From assembly GCA_903875225.1 (NCBI GenBank), contig CAIQVJ010000108.1, positions 235,196 to 299,195 on the forward strand: DNA of 64,000 nt, written 5' to 3'. How positions within the stretch are numbered: position 1 is the stretch's first letter; the number at the start of each line of letters is the position of its first letter. This DNA is from an uncultured Pseudomonadota bacterium (GTDB lineage Bacteria > Myxococcota_A > UBA796 > SXON01). This document shows positions 41,509 to 49,663 of this stretch, piece by piece. The translations under genes and the position numbers were made by a program. A model generated the notes under the pieces. The model worked only from the letters and a program-made list of their open reading frames with translations. It was not told the origin of the DNA and made no database searches.

Positions 41509-42516
41509 ATGGACCCGCTCGAAGCCCTTGCGATGGGGTTGAAGAAACCTGCGCCGATCTACGTGGTCGTGGGGGGGGAGAGCGTGCTCCGGCGGCAGGC
41601 GGTCGCGCTCATCCGGTCCGGGATCGTGTCCGGGGCGGTCGCCGCGTTCAACGACGCCACGTTCACCGCCGGCTCGGCATCCGATTCGGATCCGCTGGGG
41701 TTCGTGGAGATCTGTCGAACCGCCCCGATGATGACCGCGCACCGGCTCGTGGTGCTCCGGCAGATCGAGGATGCCAACACGGCGCTGCTCGAAGCCCTGC
41801 TCACCTATGCACAAGCCCCGATCGACAGCACGGTGCTGGTCGTGACCGGCGAGAAGTTCCCCAGCGCGACGGGGGGCGTGGACCGCGGTCTACGGATCCA
41901 GAACGCCGTCAAGAAGACCGGGACCGTCCTGAAGCTCGAGATCGACGGGCCCGGACGCGCCGCGCTCGCACGGGACACAGCCAAGCGCATGGGCGTCACG
42001 CTCGATGCCAACGCGCTCATGATCCTGCAGTCGCTCTCCGGCGACGACCTCTCCGCCCTGCTTGGAGATGTGGAGAAGTGCGCGAACTTCGTGGGGGAGA
42101 AAGGCAGGATCACCGACGCGGTCGTCGAGGAGGTCTGCGTCTCCACCGCAGATGCCGACACCTGGGGCATCACGAACGCGATCATCGCCCGCGACCGGAA
42201 CCGGGCGCTGGAGACGCTGCACAGGCTGCTCGAAGACGGGGAACCGCCGCACAAACTCCTGGGCGGCATCGCCTGGCAGCTACGTCAGGTCTTGACGTTG
42301 CAGGACGGGCTCCGGCGAAGCATCCCCGAGGCGCAGATGGGGCTGCGGATGCACCCCAAAGCGGCGGCTGCGATTCGGACGCTGGTCCAGAAACGCCCCG
42401 TCTCGCCATCGGCGGTGCTGGAAGAGATCGCACAGGTCAACCGCGCGATGAATTCATCACGCGCGGGTGACCGGCGGGTGTTCGAAGCCTGGGTGGTCCG
42501 GCTGACCGAACTCTAG
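41509..42516 (+). CDS. holA: DNA polymerase III subunit delta
   Basis: Clamp-loader subunit that opens the sliding clamp. 335 residues with the three-domain layout of HolA. YVVVGGESVLRRQAVALI near the N-terminus is the family's delta motif; FVEICRTAPMMTAHRLVVLR, LVVTGEKFPSA, DLSALLGDVEKCANFVGEKG (sensor region) and TWGITNAIIARDRNRALETL follow. The C-terminus (HKLLGGIAWQLRQVLTLQDG) is the collar. ATG 41509 is the natural start. It ends tail-to-tail with rpsT, the two stops sharing a CTAG, as seen in many proteobacteria where holA and rpsT are neighbours. Confidence 0.93.
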   Translation: MDPLEALAMGLKKPAPIYVVVGGESVLRRQAVALIRSGIVSGAVAAFNDATFTAGSASDSDPLGFVEICRTAPMMTAHRLVVLRQIEDANTALLEALLTYAQAPIDSTVLVVTGEKFPSATGGVDRGLRIQNAVKKTGTVLKLEIDGPGRAALARDTAKRMGVTLDANALMILQSLSGDDLSALLGDVEKCANFVGEKGRITDAVVEEVCVSTADADTWGITNAIIARDRNRALETLHRLLEDGEPPHKLLGGIAWQLRQVLTLQDGLRRSIPEAQMGLRMHPKAAAAIRTLVQKRPVSPSAVLEEIAQVNRAMNSSRAGDRRVFEAWVVRLTEL

Positions 42517-42788
42517 CCCTGCTTGGGCTCGATCGCCTTGATCGCCTTCGCGAGCCGGCTGATGCGCCGCGCCGCGTTCTTGCGGTGGATCACGCCCTTG
42601 CGAGCGAGCTTCTGAAGCTCGGACATCGTGGTGGGCAGCGAAGCCGTAGCAGCGACGGCGTCGCCCTGCTCGATCTTCTCGCGGATGTCGCGAAGCTGGG
42701 TGCGCAGGCGGGACTTGCCAGCACGGTTGCGCGCGCGCGCAGCCTGGCTGGTGCGGATGCGCTTGATCGCGTCCTTGTGATGAGCCAT
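42513..42788 (-). CDS. rpsT: 30S ribosomal protein S20
   Basis: 91 residues, strongly basic and helical: MAHHKDAIKRIRTSQAARAR, then SRLRTQLRDIREKIEQGD, KLARKGVIHRKNAARRISRL. ATG 42788 with GGAG nine bases upstream; the longer frame to 43055 is not S20. It overlaps the holA stop by four bases (shared CTAG). A TTGACA-type promoter is visible upstream. Confidence 0.97.
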   Translation of the reverse strand: MAHHKDAIKRIRTSQAARARNRAGKSRLRTQLRDIREKIEQGDAVAATASLPTTMSELQKLARKGVIHRKNAARRISRLAKAIKAIEPKQG

Positions 42789-42817
42789 GTTCAGAATCTC
42801 CGTAAAGTGAGCCCCGG

Positions 42818-42845
42818 CGACTATCGCAACCACACCCGCTGTCAA
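42818..42845 (-). promoter_or_regulatory. Candidate rpsT promoter
   Basis: On the reverse strand a perfect TTGACA (42845-42840) is followed after 16 bases by TAGTCG (42823-42818). The -10 match is weak. Transcription would start about 20 bases before the rpsT ATG. Confidence 0.5.
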
Positions 42846-42964
42846 GGCTGCGCCGACGCGGGGCTCGCGGCCTCCCCCCGGGCCAGGCAAGGCACGGCGT
42901 CTGGCACCGGCGGCCCCAGGCCCGCACTCCGAGAAGAAAAGCACAGAAACCGCCGACTCCGCCC

Positions 42965-42992
42965 TTGTCCCCGGGCCGAATTCTGATAGCAT
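42965..42992 (+). promoter_or_regulatory. Candidate scpA promoter
   Basis: TTGTCC (42965-42970), a 16-base spacer, and TAGCAT (42987-42992), each matching the consensus at four of six positions, lie 45 bases upstream of the scpA start. Confidence 0.4.
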
Positions 42993-43036
42993 CCAACTCC
43001 CCCCTGCCCTTTCCCGAGGGCACCTCCAGGCCCCCC

Positions 43037-43846
43037 ATGCCACTCGCGCTCGCACCCGTCGAGCAACGTGTCGTCGCCCCCGCCGTTCACATCGGCATCT
43101 ACGACGGCCCGCTCGACCTCCTCCTCTTCCTCGTACGGCGGGAAGGTGTGGACGTGCGCGCGATCCCGGTCGCTCGCATCTGCGACGCGTACCTCTCCGT
43201 GCTGCGCGATTCCGACGTCGTCGATGTGGACGACGCCGGCGACTATCTGCTGATGGCAGCGACCCTGTGCCAGCTCAAGGTCCGCGAGCTCCTGCCCCGC
43301 GCGGCCGGCCCAGCGGACGACGAGGACGAGGACGAGGATCCGAAGGAGCGCCTCCAGCGCAGGCTCGTCGAGTACGAGCGGTACCGACAGGGCGCCCTGG
43401 ATCTCGAGGCGATGCCGCGGCTCGGTCGGGACGTGTTCGCCCGCCCGCCCGTCCCGGTGGCTCCCGACGAGCGGCCCGTCGATCCGGGAACCGACGCCTT
43501 CGGGCTGCTGCGGCTGTACTACGATCTCGTCGCCCGGCGCGCGCTCCCCCCGCCGGTGCACGAGATCGAGCGCGAGCCCATGCGGCTCGTGGACGTGGTT
43601 CGCGACCTGCTCACCCACCTGGACGACGGCGCTGACCACACCGTGGGCGAGCTCCTCGCGATCGCGGGCACCCGACCCCGCAAGGTGTTCACCTTCCTCG
43701 CCTGTCTGGAGATGGCCCGGCGGGGGTTCGTCGACGTGCGACAGCTCGTACACCTCGGGGCGATCCGCATCCGCGCGCTGATACGGCCGGGCGAGGTCGA
43801 TGGCAGCACCCTGGAGGCCTGGACCGCCGGGCCGGAGGATCCATGA
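43037..43846 (+). CDS. scpA: Segregation and condensation protein A
   Basis: Kleisin subunit that bridges SMC heads for chromosome segregation. 269 residues. The N-terminal SMC-neck-binding part reads IGIYDGPLDLLLFLVRREGV, then IPVARICDAYL and DDAGDYLLMAATLCQLKVRE, all diagnostic. An acidic linker (DDEDEDEDPKERLQRRL) and a C-terminal winged helix (KVFTFLACLEMARRGFVDV) complete the kleisin plan. ATG 43037 is chosen over an upstream start at 42965. It overlaps scpB by four bases. Confidence 0.95.
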   Translation: MPLALAPVEQRVVAPAVHIGIYDGPLDLLLFLVRREGVDVRAIPVARICDAYLSVLRDSDVVDVDDAGDYLLMAATLCQLKVRELLPRAAGPADDEDEDEDPKERLQRRLVEYERYRQGALDLEAMPRLGRDVFARPPVPVAPDERPVDPGTDAFGLLRLYYDLVARRALPPPVHEIEREPMRLVDVVRDLLTHLDDGADHTVGELLAIAGTRPRKVFTFLACLEMARRGFVDVRQLVHLGAIRIRALIRPGEVDGSTLEAWTAGPEDP

Positions 43847-44565
43847 GCGAGGATGACGACTCCGAGGAACTGCCGAACGTCGTCGCGCTGCGCCCGGGGC
43901 CCCGCTCGGAAGCTGCAGGTGCCGATCAACCGTGCCCGCTCGACCTCCTCGTCGGCGCGGTGGAGGCCTGCCTGTTCGCGGTCCCCGGCGCCGTGACCGT
44001 CGAACAGTTGGCCGCCGCGCTGCATCAGCCGAGCCGCCACGTGATGGGCGCGCTGGCCGCGCTCGAGCACCGGCTCCTGCACACCAACGCAGGCGTCCGG
44101 CTGGTACAGATCGGTGAGGGCTGGCAGCTACGCACCGACAGCCGCATGGCCGTGTGGGTCGCAGCGATACGCGGCGGAAAGGCCTTCCGGCTCACGCGCC
44201 CCGCGAACGAGACGCTCGCGATCGTGGCCTTTCGCCAGCCCGTCACCAAGGGGGTCCTGGACGACATCCGCGGCGTGGACTGCGGCGGCGTGCTGCGCAT
44301 GCTCGCCGAGCGCGGGCTCATTCGCACCGACGGCCGGTCGGACGAGCCGGGCAGGCCGCTCACCTGGGCCACCACCCCCGCCTTTCTCGAGCTCTTCGGG
44401 CTGCGAAGCCTCGCAGACCTGCCCACCCTGAAGGACCTCCGGGCGCTCGGCGAGGGCGAGGACGGCGCCGGGTTCGGCTCAGACCCGGCGCTCCCATCTC
44501 CCGAGGAGGTGGAACGGCTCGCCCGCCTCCTGCGCCCGGGCCCGCGTGAGGTCCTGGACGACTGA
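43843..44565 (+). CDS. scpB: Segregation and condensation protein B
   Basis: Winged-helix partner that dimerises on ScpA. 240 residues: LLVGAVEACLFAVPGAVTVE at the start of the first winged helix, then LEHRLLHTNAGVRLVQIGEG, WQLRTDSRMAVWVAA, and the second winged helix TRPANETLAIVAFRQPVTKG, VLDDIRGVDCGGVLRMLAER, TWATTPAFLELFGLRSLADL. These blocks are standard ScpB. ATGA overlap with scpA gives equal production. A C-terminal acidic extension of about 45 residues (from GEGEDGAGF) is variable in the family. Confidence 0.95.
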   Translation: MSEDDDSEELPNVVALRPGPRSEAAGADQPCPLDLLVGAVEACLFAVPGAVTVEQLAAALHQPSRHVMGALAALEHRLLHTNAGVRLVQIGEGWQLRTDSRMAVWVAAIRGGKAFRLTRPANETLAIVAFRQPVTKGVLDDIRGVDCGGVLRMLAERGLIRTDGRSDEPGRPLTWATTPAFLELFGLRSLADLPTLKDLRALGEGEDGAGFGSDPALPSPEEVERLARLLRPGPREVLDD

Positions 44566-44625
44566 GCGGCGCGCATGACACGCGCGGGCAGCGCGTGGTA
44601 AGGTTCCCGGTAGCCTCCAGGCCCC

Positions 44626-45504
44626 ATGAGACCGGTTCCCCTCCATCTCCCCACCTTCACGAGCAGCCCGGCGGGCCCGGTAGAGGAGCAGGCCCAGGGC
44701 GCGACCGTGCAGTTCACGAGCTCGCAGCTCGCCGGGTCACGCTGGGATGACCGCAACGAGGCCAGGGCCGATGGGGAGCGGCGCGCCCGTCCAGACGAGA
44801 AGCGCCTGCGGGCGCTCGGCTACACGGTCCACGGGATCGGCGGACTCAGGGTCCTGAACACGCTCACCGAGGAGCAACCCGACCTGCCGCTCGGGCAGCA
44901 ACTGGTGGGCCCCGGTGGCTACGACGTCGTGTGCAGCGGCACGTTCATCTACGACGTCCGCAGCCGGGAGACCCGGGTGCCCGCAGGACCGGTGATGCGC
45001 GGGGGTCACCTCGACTCCCGCGGTGTGGAGAAGGGCCAGCGCCGCGGCGCCGTGGCGGTCCTCGCCGACGGCACGATCCGCATCGCCCGCACAGGCGGCG
45101 CCAGCGGGAATGTCACGGTGCAGACCCTCCAGGCGGCGTTCGGGTCCCCCGACAACGCGGTGATGGACCTGTGCGGAGGCGGAGCGCTGCTCCTCGAGCG
45201 CGGCGCGGCGATCGTCAACCAGGACCTCGTCGAGGTCCAGCGGTTCGAGAGCGGAGGTGGAGGCTTCCAGGCCCCCCAGCTCCGCCTCGGAATGCACGTT
45301 GCGCTCGGGATCTGCGAGGGCACCGCCTGGCTCGTCGTCGCCCACTCCCACAGCGGGCTCACCATGCAGCAGGATCTGCACGCCGCGGGCTTCGGCAGCC
45401 TTGTCGTGTTCGACGGGAGCTCTGGGGGATTCGTCCGGGATGCCTTCGGAACGCCGTACGTGGGGCGTGAGGTCCAGGGCTTCGGGATCCACCTGCGAGC
45501 CTGA
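44626..45504 (+). CDS. Possible phosphodiester glycosidase-like protein
   Basis: 292 residues. Segments such as VCSGTFIYDVRSRETRVPAG, RRGAVAVLADGTIRIARTGG and, later, DLHAAGFGSLVVFDGSSGGF follow the order seen in the NAGPA phosphodiester glycosidase domain, where the active site ends in a DGGxS-like motif after a small-residue helix. Here the end motif is DGSSGG. GMHVALGICEGTAWLVVAHS has no obvious counterpart. No signal peptide; the N-terminus (MRPVPLHLPTFTSSPAGPVE) looks disordered. Downstream of scpB by 60 bases, but functional linkage is doubtful. Confidence 0.45.
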   Translation: MRPVPLHLPTFTSSPAGPVEEQAQGATVQFTSSQLAGSRWDDRNEARADGERRARPDEKRLRALGYTVHGIGGLRVLNTLTEEQPDLPLGQQLVGPGGYDVVCSGTFIYDVRSRETRVPAGPVMRGGHLDSRGVEKGQRRGAVAVLADGTIRIARTGGASGNVTVQTLQAAFGSPDNAVMDLCGGGALLLERGAAIVNQDLVEVQRFESGGGGFQAPQLRLGMHVALGICEGTAWLVVAHSHSGLTMQQDLHAAGFGSLVVFDGSSGGFVRDAFGTPYVGREVQGFGIHLRA

Positions 45505-45541
45505 CTGGTCCGCGCCCTCCAGACCGGCCGCCGGCCCGCCC

Positions 45542-46894
45542 CTATTCCAGCCTCCACACCCTCCAGCCGCTCGGCCGACCCACGAGGTGCCAGCCGGGCG
45601 GGGGTGCACCCGAGAGGAGCGGCTCCAGACCCGGCGCCATCCTCCGGGTCCGGGCCGCATCCAGGGCGAGCAGCGATGCCCCCGCCGTCCGCATACGCAC
45701 CGCGAGGTCCGCCGGCCTCACCTCCCGCGCAACCCCGAGGCCCGAGAGCTGGATGGCTCCCACGATCCACACCCCATCGCGACGATAGAGCCAGGGGGAC
45801 GTCGCCACCACCGGACCGGGGGGCTCCGCGACGAGCAGCTCGCACACCGCGCTGGCCTTGGCCGCTTCGGACTCGTTCTCGGCCGGTACTCGCGCATTCA
45901 GCCCCCCCACGACCACCGCCAGCGCGGTGAGTGCCCCGGAGGGCACCAACCAGGCTCCGCCGAGCAGCGCGCAGGCGGTGATGGGCAACGCGAGGCGGGC
46001 GTTCGCGAACCCGAGCCCGAGCGCGGCAGCATGCAGGAGGAGGTAGACCAGCACCCCGCGGGCCGAGCGGTCGCCCCGCGCGGCGCCGCGCAGGAGCCCC
46101 AGCGCCGAGATCGCGGTGGGAGGCTCCTGGAGCCCGCTCCACAGCGCGTGGAGCACCCCGGAAGGCCAGCGCTGGGCTGTGGCCAGGGAGAGGAGCGGCA
46201 CCGGTGCGCCCGCTGCGATCGTGAGGTTCTCGGACTGATCGGGCAAGAGGGACGCGCCGGTGGCCAGCGCAACCGCCCAGTGCGGCGCCGTCACGGCGAG
46301 GAGCACCGCGAGCGTGAGCCCCCGGCGCGGCGAGAGGACGACGACCACCGGAACGGCCACGACCGCGGTGTACCGCATCAGCACGGCCCCCCCGACCAGG
46401 ACCGCCGCGATCCCCGGCCTGTTCGCCAACAGCACCGCGGAGATCGCGAGAGCGACCGCCGGAAGATCGGTCCCCTCGGTGCTCCCGGAGATCACCATGG
46501 CGTGCGCTGCAAGCACCCACAGCGCGGCGCCGACCCCAAGGCGGGAAGCCACCGCAAACGCCAGTATGCCAGCGGATGCGACCGACCACGCCTTGCCCGC
46601 CACCAGTACGCTGCCCACGAGCGGTGTGAGCAGGGCCAGCACGGCCGGGTACCCGATCGGGTAGAGGCGATCGACCAGGTGCGCGCCCACGGTGAGCTGG
46701 CGTGCACGTTCGGAGAACCGCACGAAGTCGACGAACCGCAAGCCGGGGTGCATGGTCGAGAGCACTCCGAGGGCGACCACGCACCCTGCAACCGCCGCCA
46801 GCCGCCCCAGGAGCGAGGCGGGCGCGGGCAGCGAGGCGTGGAGGTACCGGCGAAACGCTCCGGGACGGTCGGGCACCGCCGGGGCTCCGTTCAC
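45542..46894 (-). CDS. Polytopic membrane protein, GT-C-like
   Basis: 450 residues with about nine to ten hydrophobic segments (for example LAAVAGCVVALGVLSTM, AGKAWSVASAGILAFAVAS, ISAVLLANRPGIAAVLVGGA, AVVAVPVVVVLSP). The first loop after span 1 holds RFVDFVRFSERARQLTVG with an acidic residue, as in GT-C type glycosyltransferases. The C-terminal 110 residues are soluble (VCELLVAEPPGPVVATSPWL). Last gene of the ftsH operon; its GTG at 46894 overlaps the upstream stop. The glycosyltransferase assignment rests on topology and is not certain. Confidence 0.6.
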   Translation of the reverse strand: MNGAPAVPDRPGAFRRYLHASLPAPASLLGRLAAVAGCVVALGVLSTMHPGLRFVDFVRFSERARQLTVGAHLVDRLYPIGYPAVLALLTPLVGSVLVAGKAWSVASAGILAFAVASRLGVGAALWVLAAHAMVISGSTEGTDLPAVALAISAVLLANRPGIAAVLVGGAVLMRYTAVVAVPVVVVLSPRRGLTLAVLLAVTAPHWAVALATGASLLPDQSENLTIAAGAPVPLLSLATAQRWPSGVLHALWSGLQEPPTAISALGLLRGAARGDRSARGVLVYLLLHAAALGLGFANARLALPITACALLGGAWLVPSGALTALAVVVGGLNARVPAENESEAAKASAVCELLVAEPPGPVVATSPWLYRRDGVWIVGAIQLSGLGVAREVRPADLAVRMRTAGASLLALDAARTRRMAPGLEPLLSGAPPPGWHLVGRPSGWRVWRLE

Positions 46895-47532
46895 GGTCCG
46901 TGCGCCGCGAAGCAGTCCCGGACGGCCTGATCCATCTTCGGGAGATCCGCGCCCAGCACCATGTGGGCGGCGCGCGCGTGGGTGACAGCGGTCGGGCAGT
47001 CCCCCTCCGCCGCGTAGAGCGACGCCAGCACCAGGTCCGCCTCGGCTTCCTCCTCCGGGGAGCCGCCCCGAGCATCCCCCAGGGCGACGGCCGCCTCCCC
47101 GAACACGATGCCCTCGTCGACCTCACCGGCCTGGGAGCGCGCGAGCGCGTGGTCGACCAACGCCGGCCCGCCCGAGACGCCGGCGGCGAGCCCGACGGCC
47201 GGCACCTGGCGCGCCGCCAGGCCAAGGGCGATCACGAGCGGTGGCCCCACCAGCCAGTGGCGCCGGCGAACGCGCCCCTGCGCGCAAGCCCAGCCCGCGG
47301 CCGAGAGCGCGATGGCACCCACGACCCACTGGATGTTCCCGAGCGGGTTGAATCCTCCCCAGCAGCCCGCCATCGCTGCACCCCAGAGCGCACCGACGAG
47401 CCACACGCGCCGCTCGCCGCAGGCTCCGGCCGCCAGGCCCCCGAGGACGGGCAGCGCGCTCACGGCATAGGGCGCCCACGCAGCGCCCGGGAGCAGCGCC
47501 CGCGCGGCGTCGATGCTCTCGGTGCCCGTCAC
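46891..47532 (-). CDS. Membrane protein of unknown function
   Basis: 213 residues. The first 120 hold four hydrophobic segments (AVSALPVLGGLAAGACG, VWLVGALWGAAMAGCWGG, WVVGAIALSAAGWACAQ, VGPPLVIALGLAARQV); the rest is soluble and helical, with a possible TPR pair (GIVFGEAAVALGDARGG, LASLYAAEGDCPTAVTHARA). GTG 47532 overlaps the nnrD stop (GTGA), and its own TGA overlaps the next GTG. Role unknown; always coupled to neighbours here. Confidence 0.65.
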   Translation of the reverse strand: MTGTESIDAARALLPGAAWAPYAVSALPVLGGLAAGACGERRVWLVGALWGAAMAGCWGGFNPLGNIQWVVGAIALSAAGWACAQGRVRRRHWLVGPPLVIALGLAARQVPAVGLAAGVSGGPALVDHALARSQAGEVDEGIVFGEAAVALGDARGGSPEEEAEADLVLASLYAAEGDCPTAVTHARAAHMVLGADLPKMDQAVRDCFAAHGP

Positions 47533-48950
47533 CGCCGCACCGCGTCCGCGATCTCGCTGGCGAGCGCCCCGACGGCGAGGCGCCGCCCCGCCGCAAGGTG
47601 CAGCGTCACGGCCATCCGGGCCACGGTCTCCATGTCCGCGAGGCTGTGCGGGCGTTGGCCTGCAACCAGGGCGCCGCAGATGCCGGCGAGCACGTCTCCG
47701 CTCCCTGCGGTGCCCAGCGCGACGCATCGCCCCTCGAACACCGTCGGCACCTCGCCCGTCACGATGGGACAGGCGCCCTTGAGGATCGCGGCGGTTCGTT
47801 CGCCGCGCAGCCGCCGGGCAGTGTGGAAGCGATCGGCCTCGAGCTCCGCCCGATCCGCCCCCAGCCACGCGGCCGCCTCTCCCGCGTGCGGCGTGACGAG
47901 CCGGAGGCCCACGGGTTCGCCGAGCGGTCCGGCGCGCAGCCCGTCGGCATCCACCACCATCGGCGCGGGGCACTCGGTCCACAGCCTCCTCACCTCGGCG
48001 TCCCGGGAGCGCCCGAGGCCCGGCCCGACGACCACGGCGTCGTAGCGATCCAGTTCGACCCGGCCATCGGCGAGCATCACCTCGGGCGGCAGGCCCGGGA
48101 AGGAGAGCCCGCCGCCGTGGAGCGTGACGAGCCCGGCGCCCGCGCGCAGGGCGGCGCGGCAGCACATCACCGCAGCACCTGTCGTCCCGGCCGCGCCGGC
48201 GACCACGGCCACGTGCCCTCGATCCCACTTGTTGGCGGACGCCGCGAGGGAAGGCACGGGCTCGGCCGCACACAGCTTCGCGCAGGGCTCACCCCGCACA
48301 CCGCCGAGGTCGAACCCGATGTCCACGCACGTCCAGGCCCCGGTCCAGCGCGGGAGCCAGTCGCCGGTGAACAGGAACGGCTTGGCCCGCCCGATGGTCA
48401 CCACCAGATCGACCGTGGGCGGCGCAACGCCCAGCAACTGTCCCGTGTCGGCGTCTACACCCGTGGGGAGGTCGACAGCGACGACCCTGGCGCCCGACCA
48501 GCGGCTCCAACCGAAGTCCGGGGTCCCGGGACGCTGCCCGGTGCCGAACACGGCGTCGACGACCAGCGCAGGTTCGTCCAGGGTGCCTACCAGACCGAGC
48601 TTGTCGCACACTGCGTGGAAGGTCCGGCAGGCCGGGCTCTGCGGGGGCAGGGCGGGCAGGCATCGCACCTTCCAGCCCGCGAGCGCAAGGTGCCGGGCCA
48701 GCACGTACCCGTCCCCGCCGTTGTTCCCGCCACCGCACACCACCAGGGTGTCCGGAGCAGCGAGCCCCGATTGCCCCGCCCAGGTGCGGATGGCCTCCGC
48801 CACGGCGTGACCCGCGTGCTCCATCAGCACCGCCTCCGGGATGCCGATCCCATCGATCAGCTCCCGGTCGGTGGCCCGGACACCGTCCGCCCGCTGCACC
48901 CAGCAATCCGCGTGACGAACGAACTGCGGGTTCGGGCGCGGGCGGGTCAC
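47529..48950 (-). CDS. nnrD: NAD(P)H-hydrate epimerase/dehydratase fusion
   Basis: Repairs hydrated NAD(P)H. 473 residues. The N-terminal half is the epimerase (NnrE/YjeF-N): GIPEAVLMEHAGHAVAEAIR, TLVVCGGGNNGGDGYVLARH, ALVVDAVFGTGQ, VVAVDLPTGVDADTG. The C-terminal half is the ADP-dependent dehydratase (NnrD): GHVAVVAGAAGTTGAAVMC, AVVVGPGLGRS, MVVDADGLRA, VTPHAGEAAAWLGAD, GTAGSGDVLAGICGALVAG with the catalytic Asp. Fused genes are normal in bacteria. The GTG at 48950 overlaps the pdxJ stop. The same operon makes pyridoxal phosphate and peptidoglycan precursors. Confidence 0.95.
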   Translation of the reverse strand: MTRPRPNPQFVRHADCWVQRADGVRATDRELIDGIGIPEAVLMEHAGHAVAEAIRTWAGQSGLAAPDTLVVCGGGNNGGDGYVLARHLALAGWKVRCLPALPPQSPACRTFHAVCDKLGLVGTLDEPALVVDAVFGTGQRPGTPDFGWSRWSGARVVAVDLPTGVDADTGQLLGVAPPTVDLVVTIGRAKPFLFTGDWLPRWTGAWTCVDIGFDLGGVRGEPCAKLCAAEPVPSLAASANKWDRGHVAVVAGAAGTTGAAVMCCRAALRAGAGLVTLHGGGLSFPGLPPEVMLADGRVELDRYDAVVVGPGLGRSRDAEVRRLWTECPAPMVVDADGLRAGPLGEPVGLRLVTPHAGEAAAWLGADRAELEADRFHTARRLRGERTAAILKGACPIVTGEVPTVFEGRCVALGTAGSGDVLAGICGALVAGQRPHSLADMETVARMAVTLHLAAGRRLAVGALASEIADAVRR

Positions 48951-49663
48951 GCGAGGAGCTCCAGGTAGCGGCGAACGCTCGCCTCGAGCCCGAGGAAGAC
49001 GGCGTCTCCGATGAGCGCGTGGCCGATGTTGTACTCCTCGATGTCCGGCGCCCCGAGCACGAGGGGGCGCAGGTTCTGCAGGTTCAGCCCGTGCCCCGCC
49101 GCCACGGCGAGGCCAAGCTCGCGGGCGAGCGTCGTGGCTCGCGCCAGCCGGTGGAGCTCGTGCCCACCGTGCTCGGCCCAACGCGCCGTGTTCAACTCCA
49201 CCATGTCCACGCCGGGCATCGCGCTCGCGTGCACCTGCTCGATGTCCGGATCGATGAACAACGAGGTGCGGATCCCGGCGGCGTGCAGTCGCGCGCAGAA
49301 CGCGGCGATGCCATCACGCTGGGAGGAGACGTTCAGGCCGCCCTCGGTGGTCACCTCGCCAGCACGCTCGGCCACGAGCGTGACCCGATGCGGGCGTGTC
49401 CTGAGCAGGATCGCCTCCATCTCGTCCGTGGCGGCGGCCTCCACGTTCAGGAGCGTCTGCACGCTGGCGGCCATCCGCGTGATGTCGTGCTCCTGGATAT
49501 GTCGCCGATCCCCACGGATGTGCACGGTGATCTGCGCTGCGCCGGCGCGTTCGGCGATCAGCGCGGCCGCGAGGGGGTCCGGGTAGCGGGCCTGGCGGGC
49601 CTGCCTCAAGGTGGCGACGTGGTCGACGTTCACGCCCAATCGGCGCGAGAAAACCTGGGTCAT
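48947..49663 (-). CDS. pdxJ: Pyridoxine 5'-phosphate synthase
   Basis: Final ring-closure enzyme of the DXP-dependent vitamin B6 route. 238 residues, TIM barrel: LGVNVDHVATLRQARQARYP (family signature), AGAAQITVHIRGDRRHIQEHD (catalytic Glu and His region), LNVEAAATDEM, VTLVAERAGEVTTEGGLNV, ELNTARWAEH, VAAGHGLNLQNLRPL and IEEYNIGHALIGDAVFLGL. ATG 49663 overlaps the glmM stop (ATGA). The pdxA partner is not in the window. Confidence 0.97.
   Translation of the reverse strand: MTQVFSRRLGVNVDHVATLRQARQARYPDPLAAALIAERAGAAQITVHIRGDRRHIQEHDITRMAASVQTLLNVEAAATDEMEAILLRTRPHRVTLVAERAGEVTTEGGLNVSSQRDGIAAFCARLHAAGIRTSLFIDPDIEQVHASAMPGVDMVELNTARWAEHGGHELHRLARATTLARELGLAVAAGHGLNLQNLRPLVLGAPDIEEYNIGHALIGDAVFLGLEASVRRYLELLA

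Noticed and set aside
45006..47225. A 739-codon reverse frame across scp-adjacent genes
   Set aside because: Arg/Ala/Gly-rich shadow of the membrane protein genes on the same strand in another frame; no motifs.
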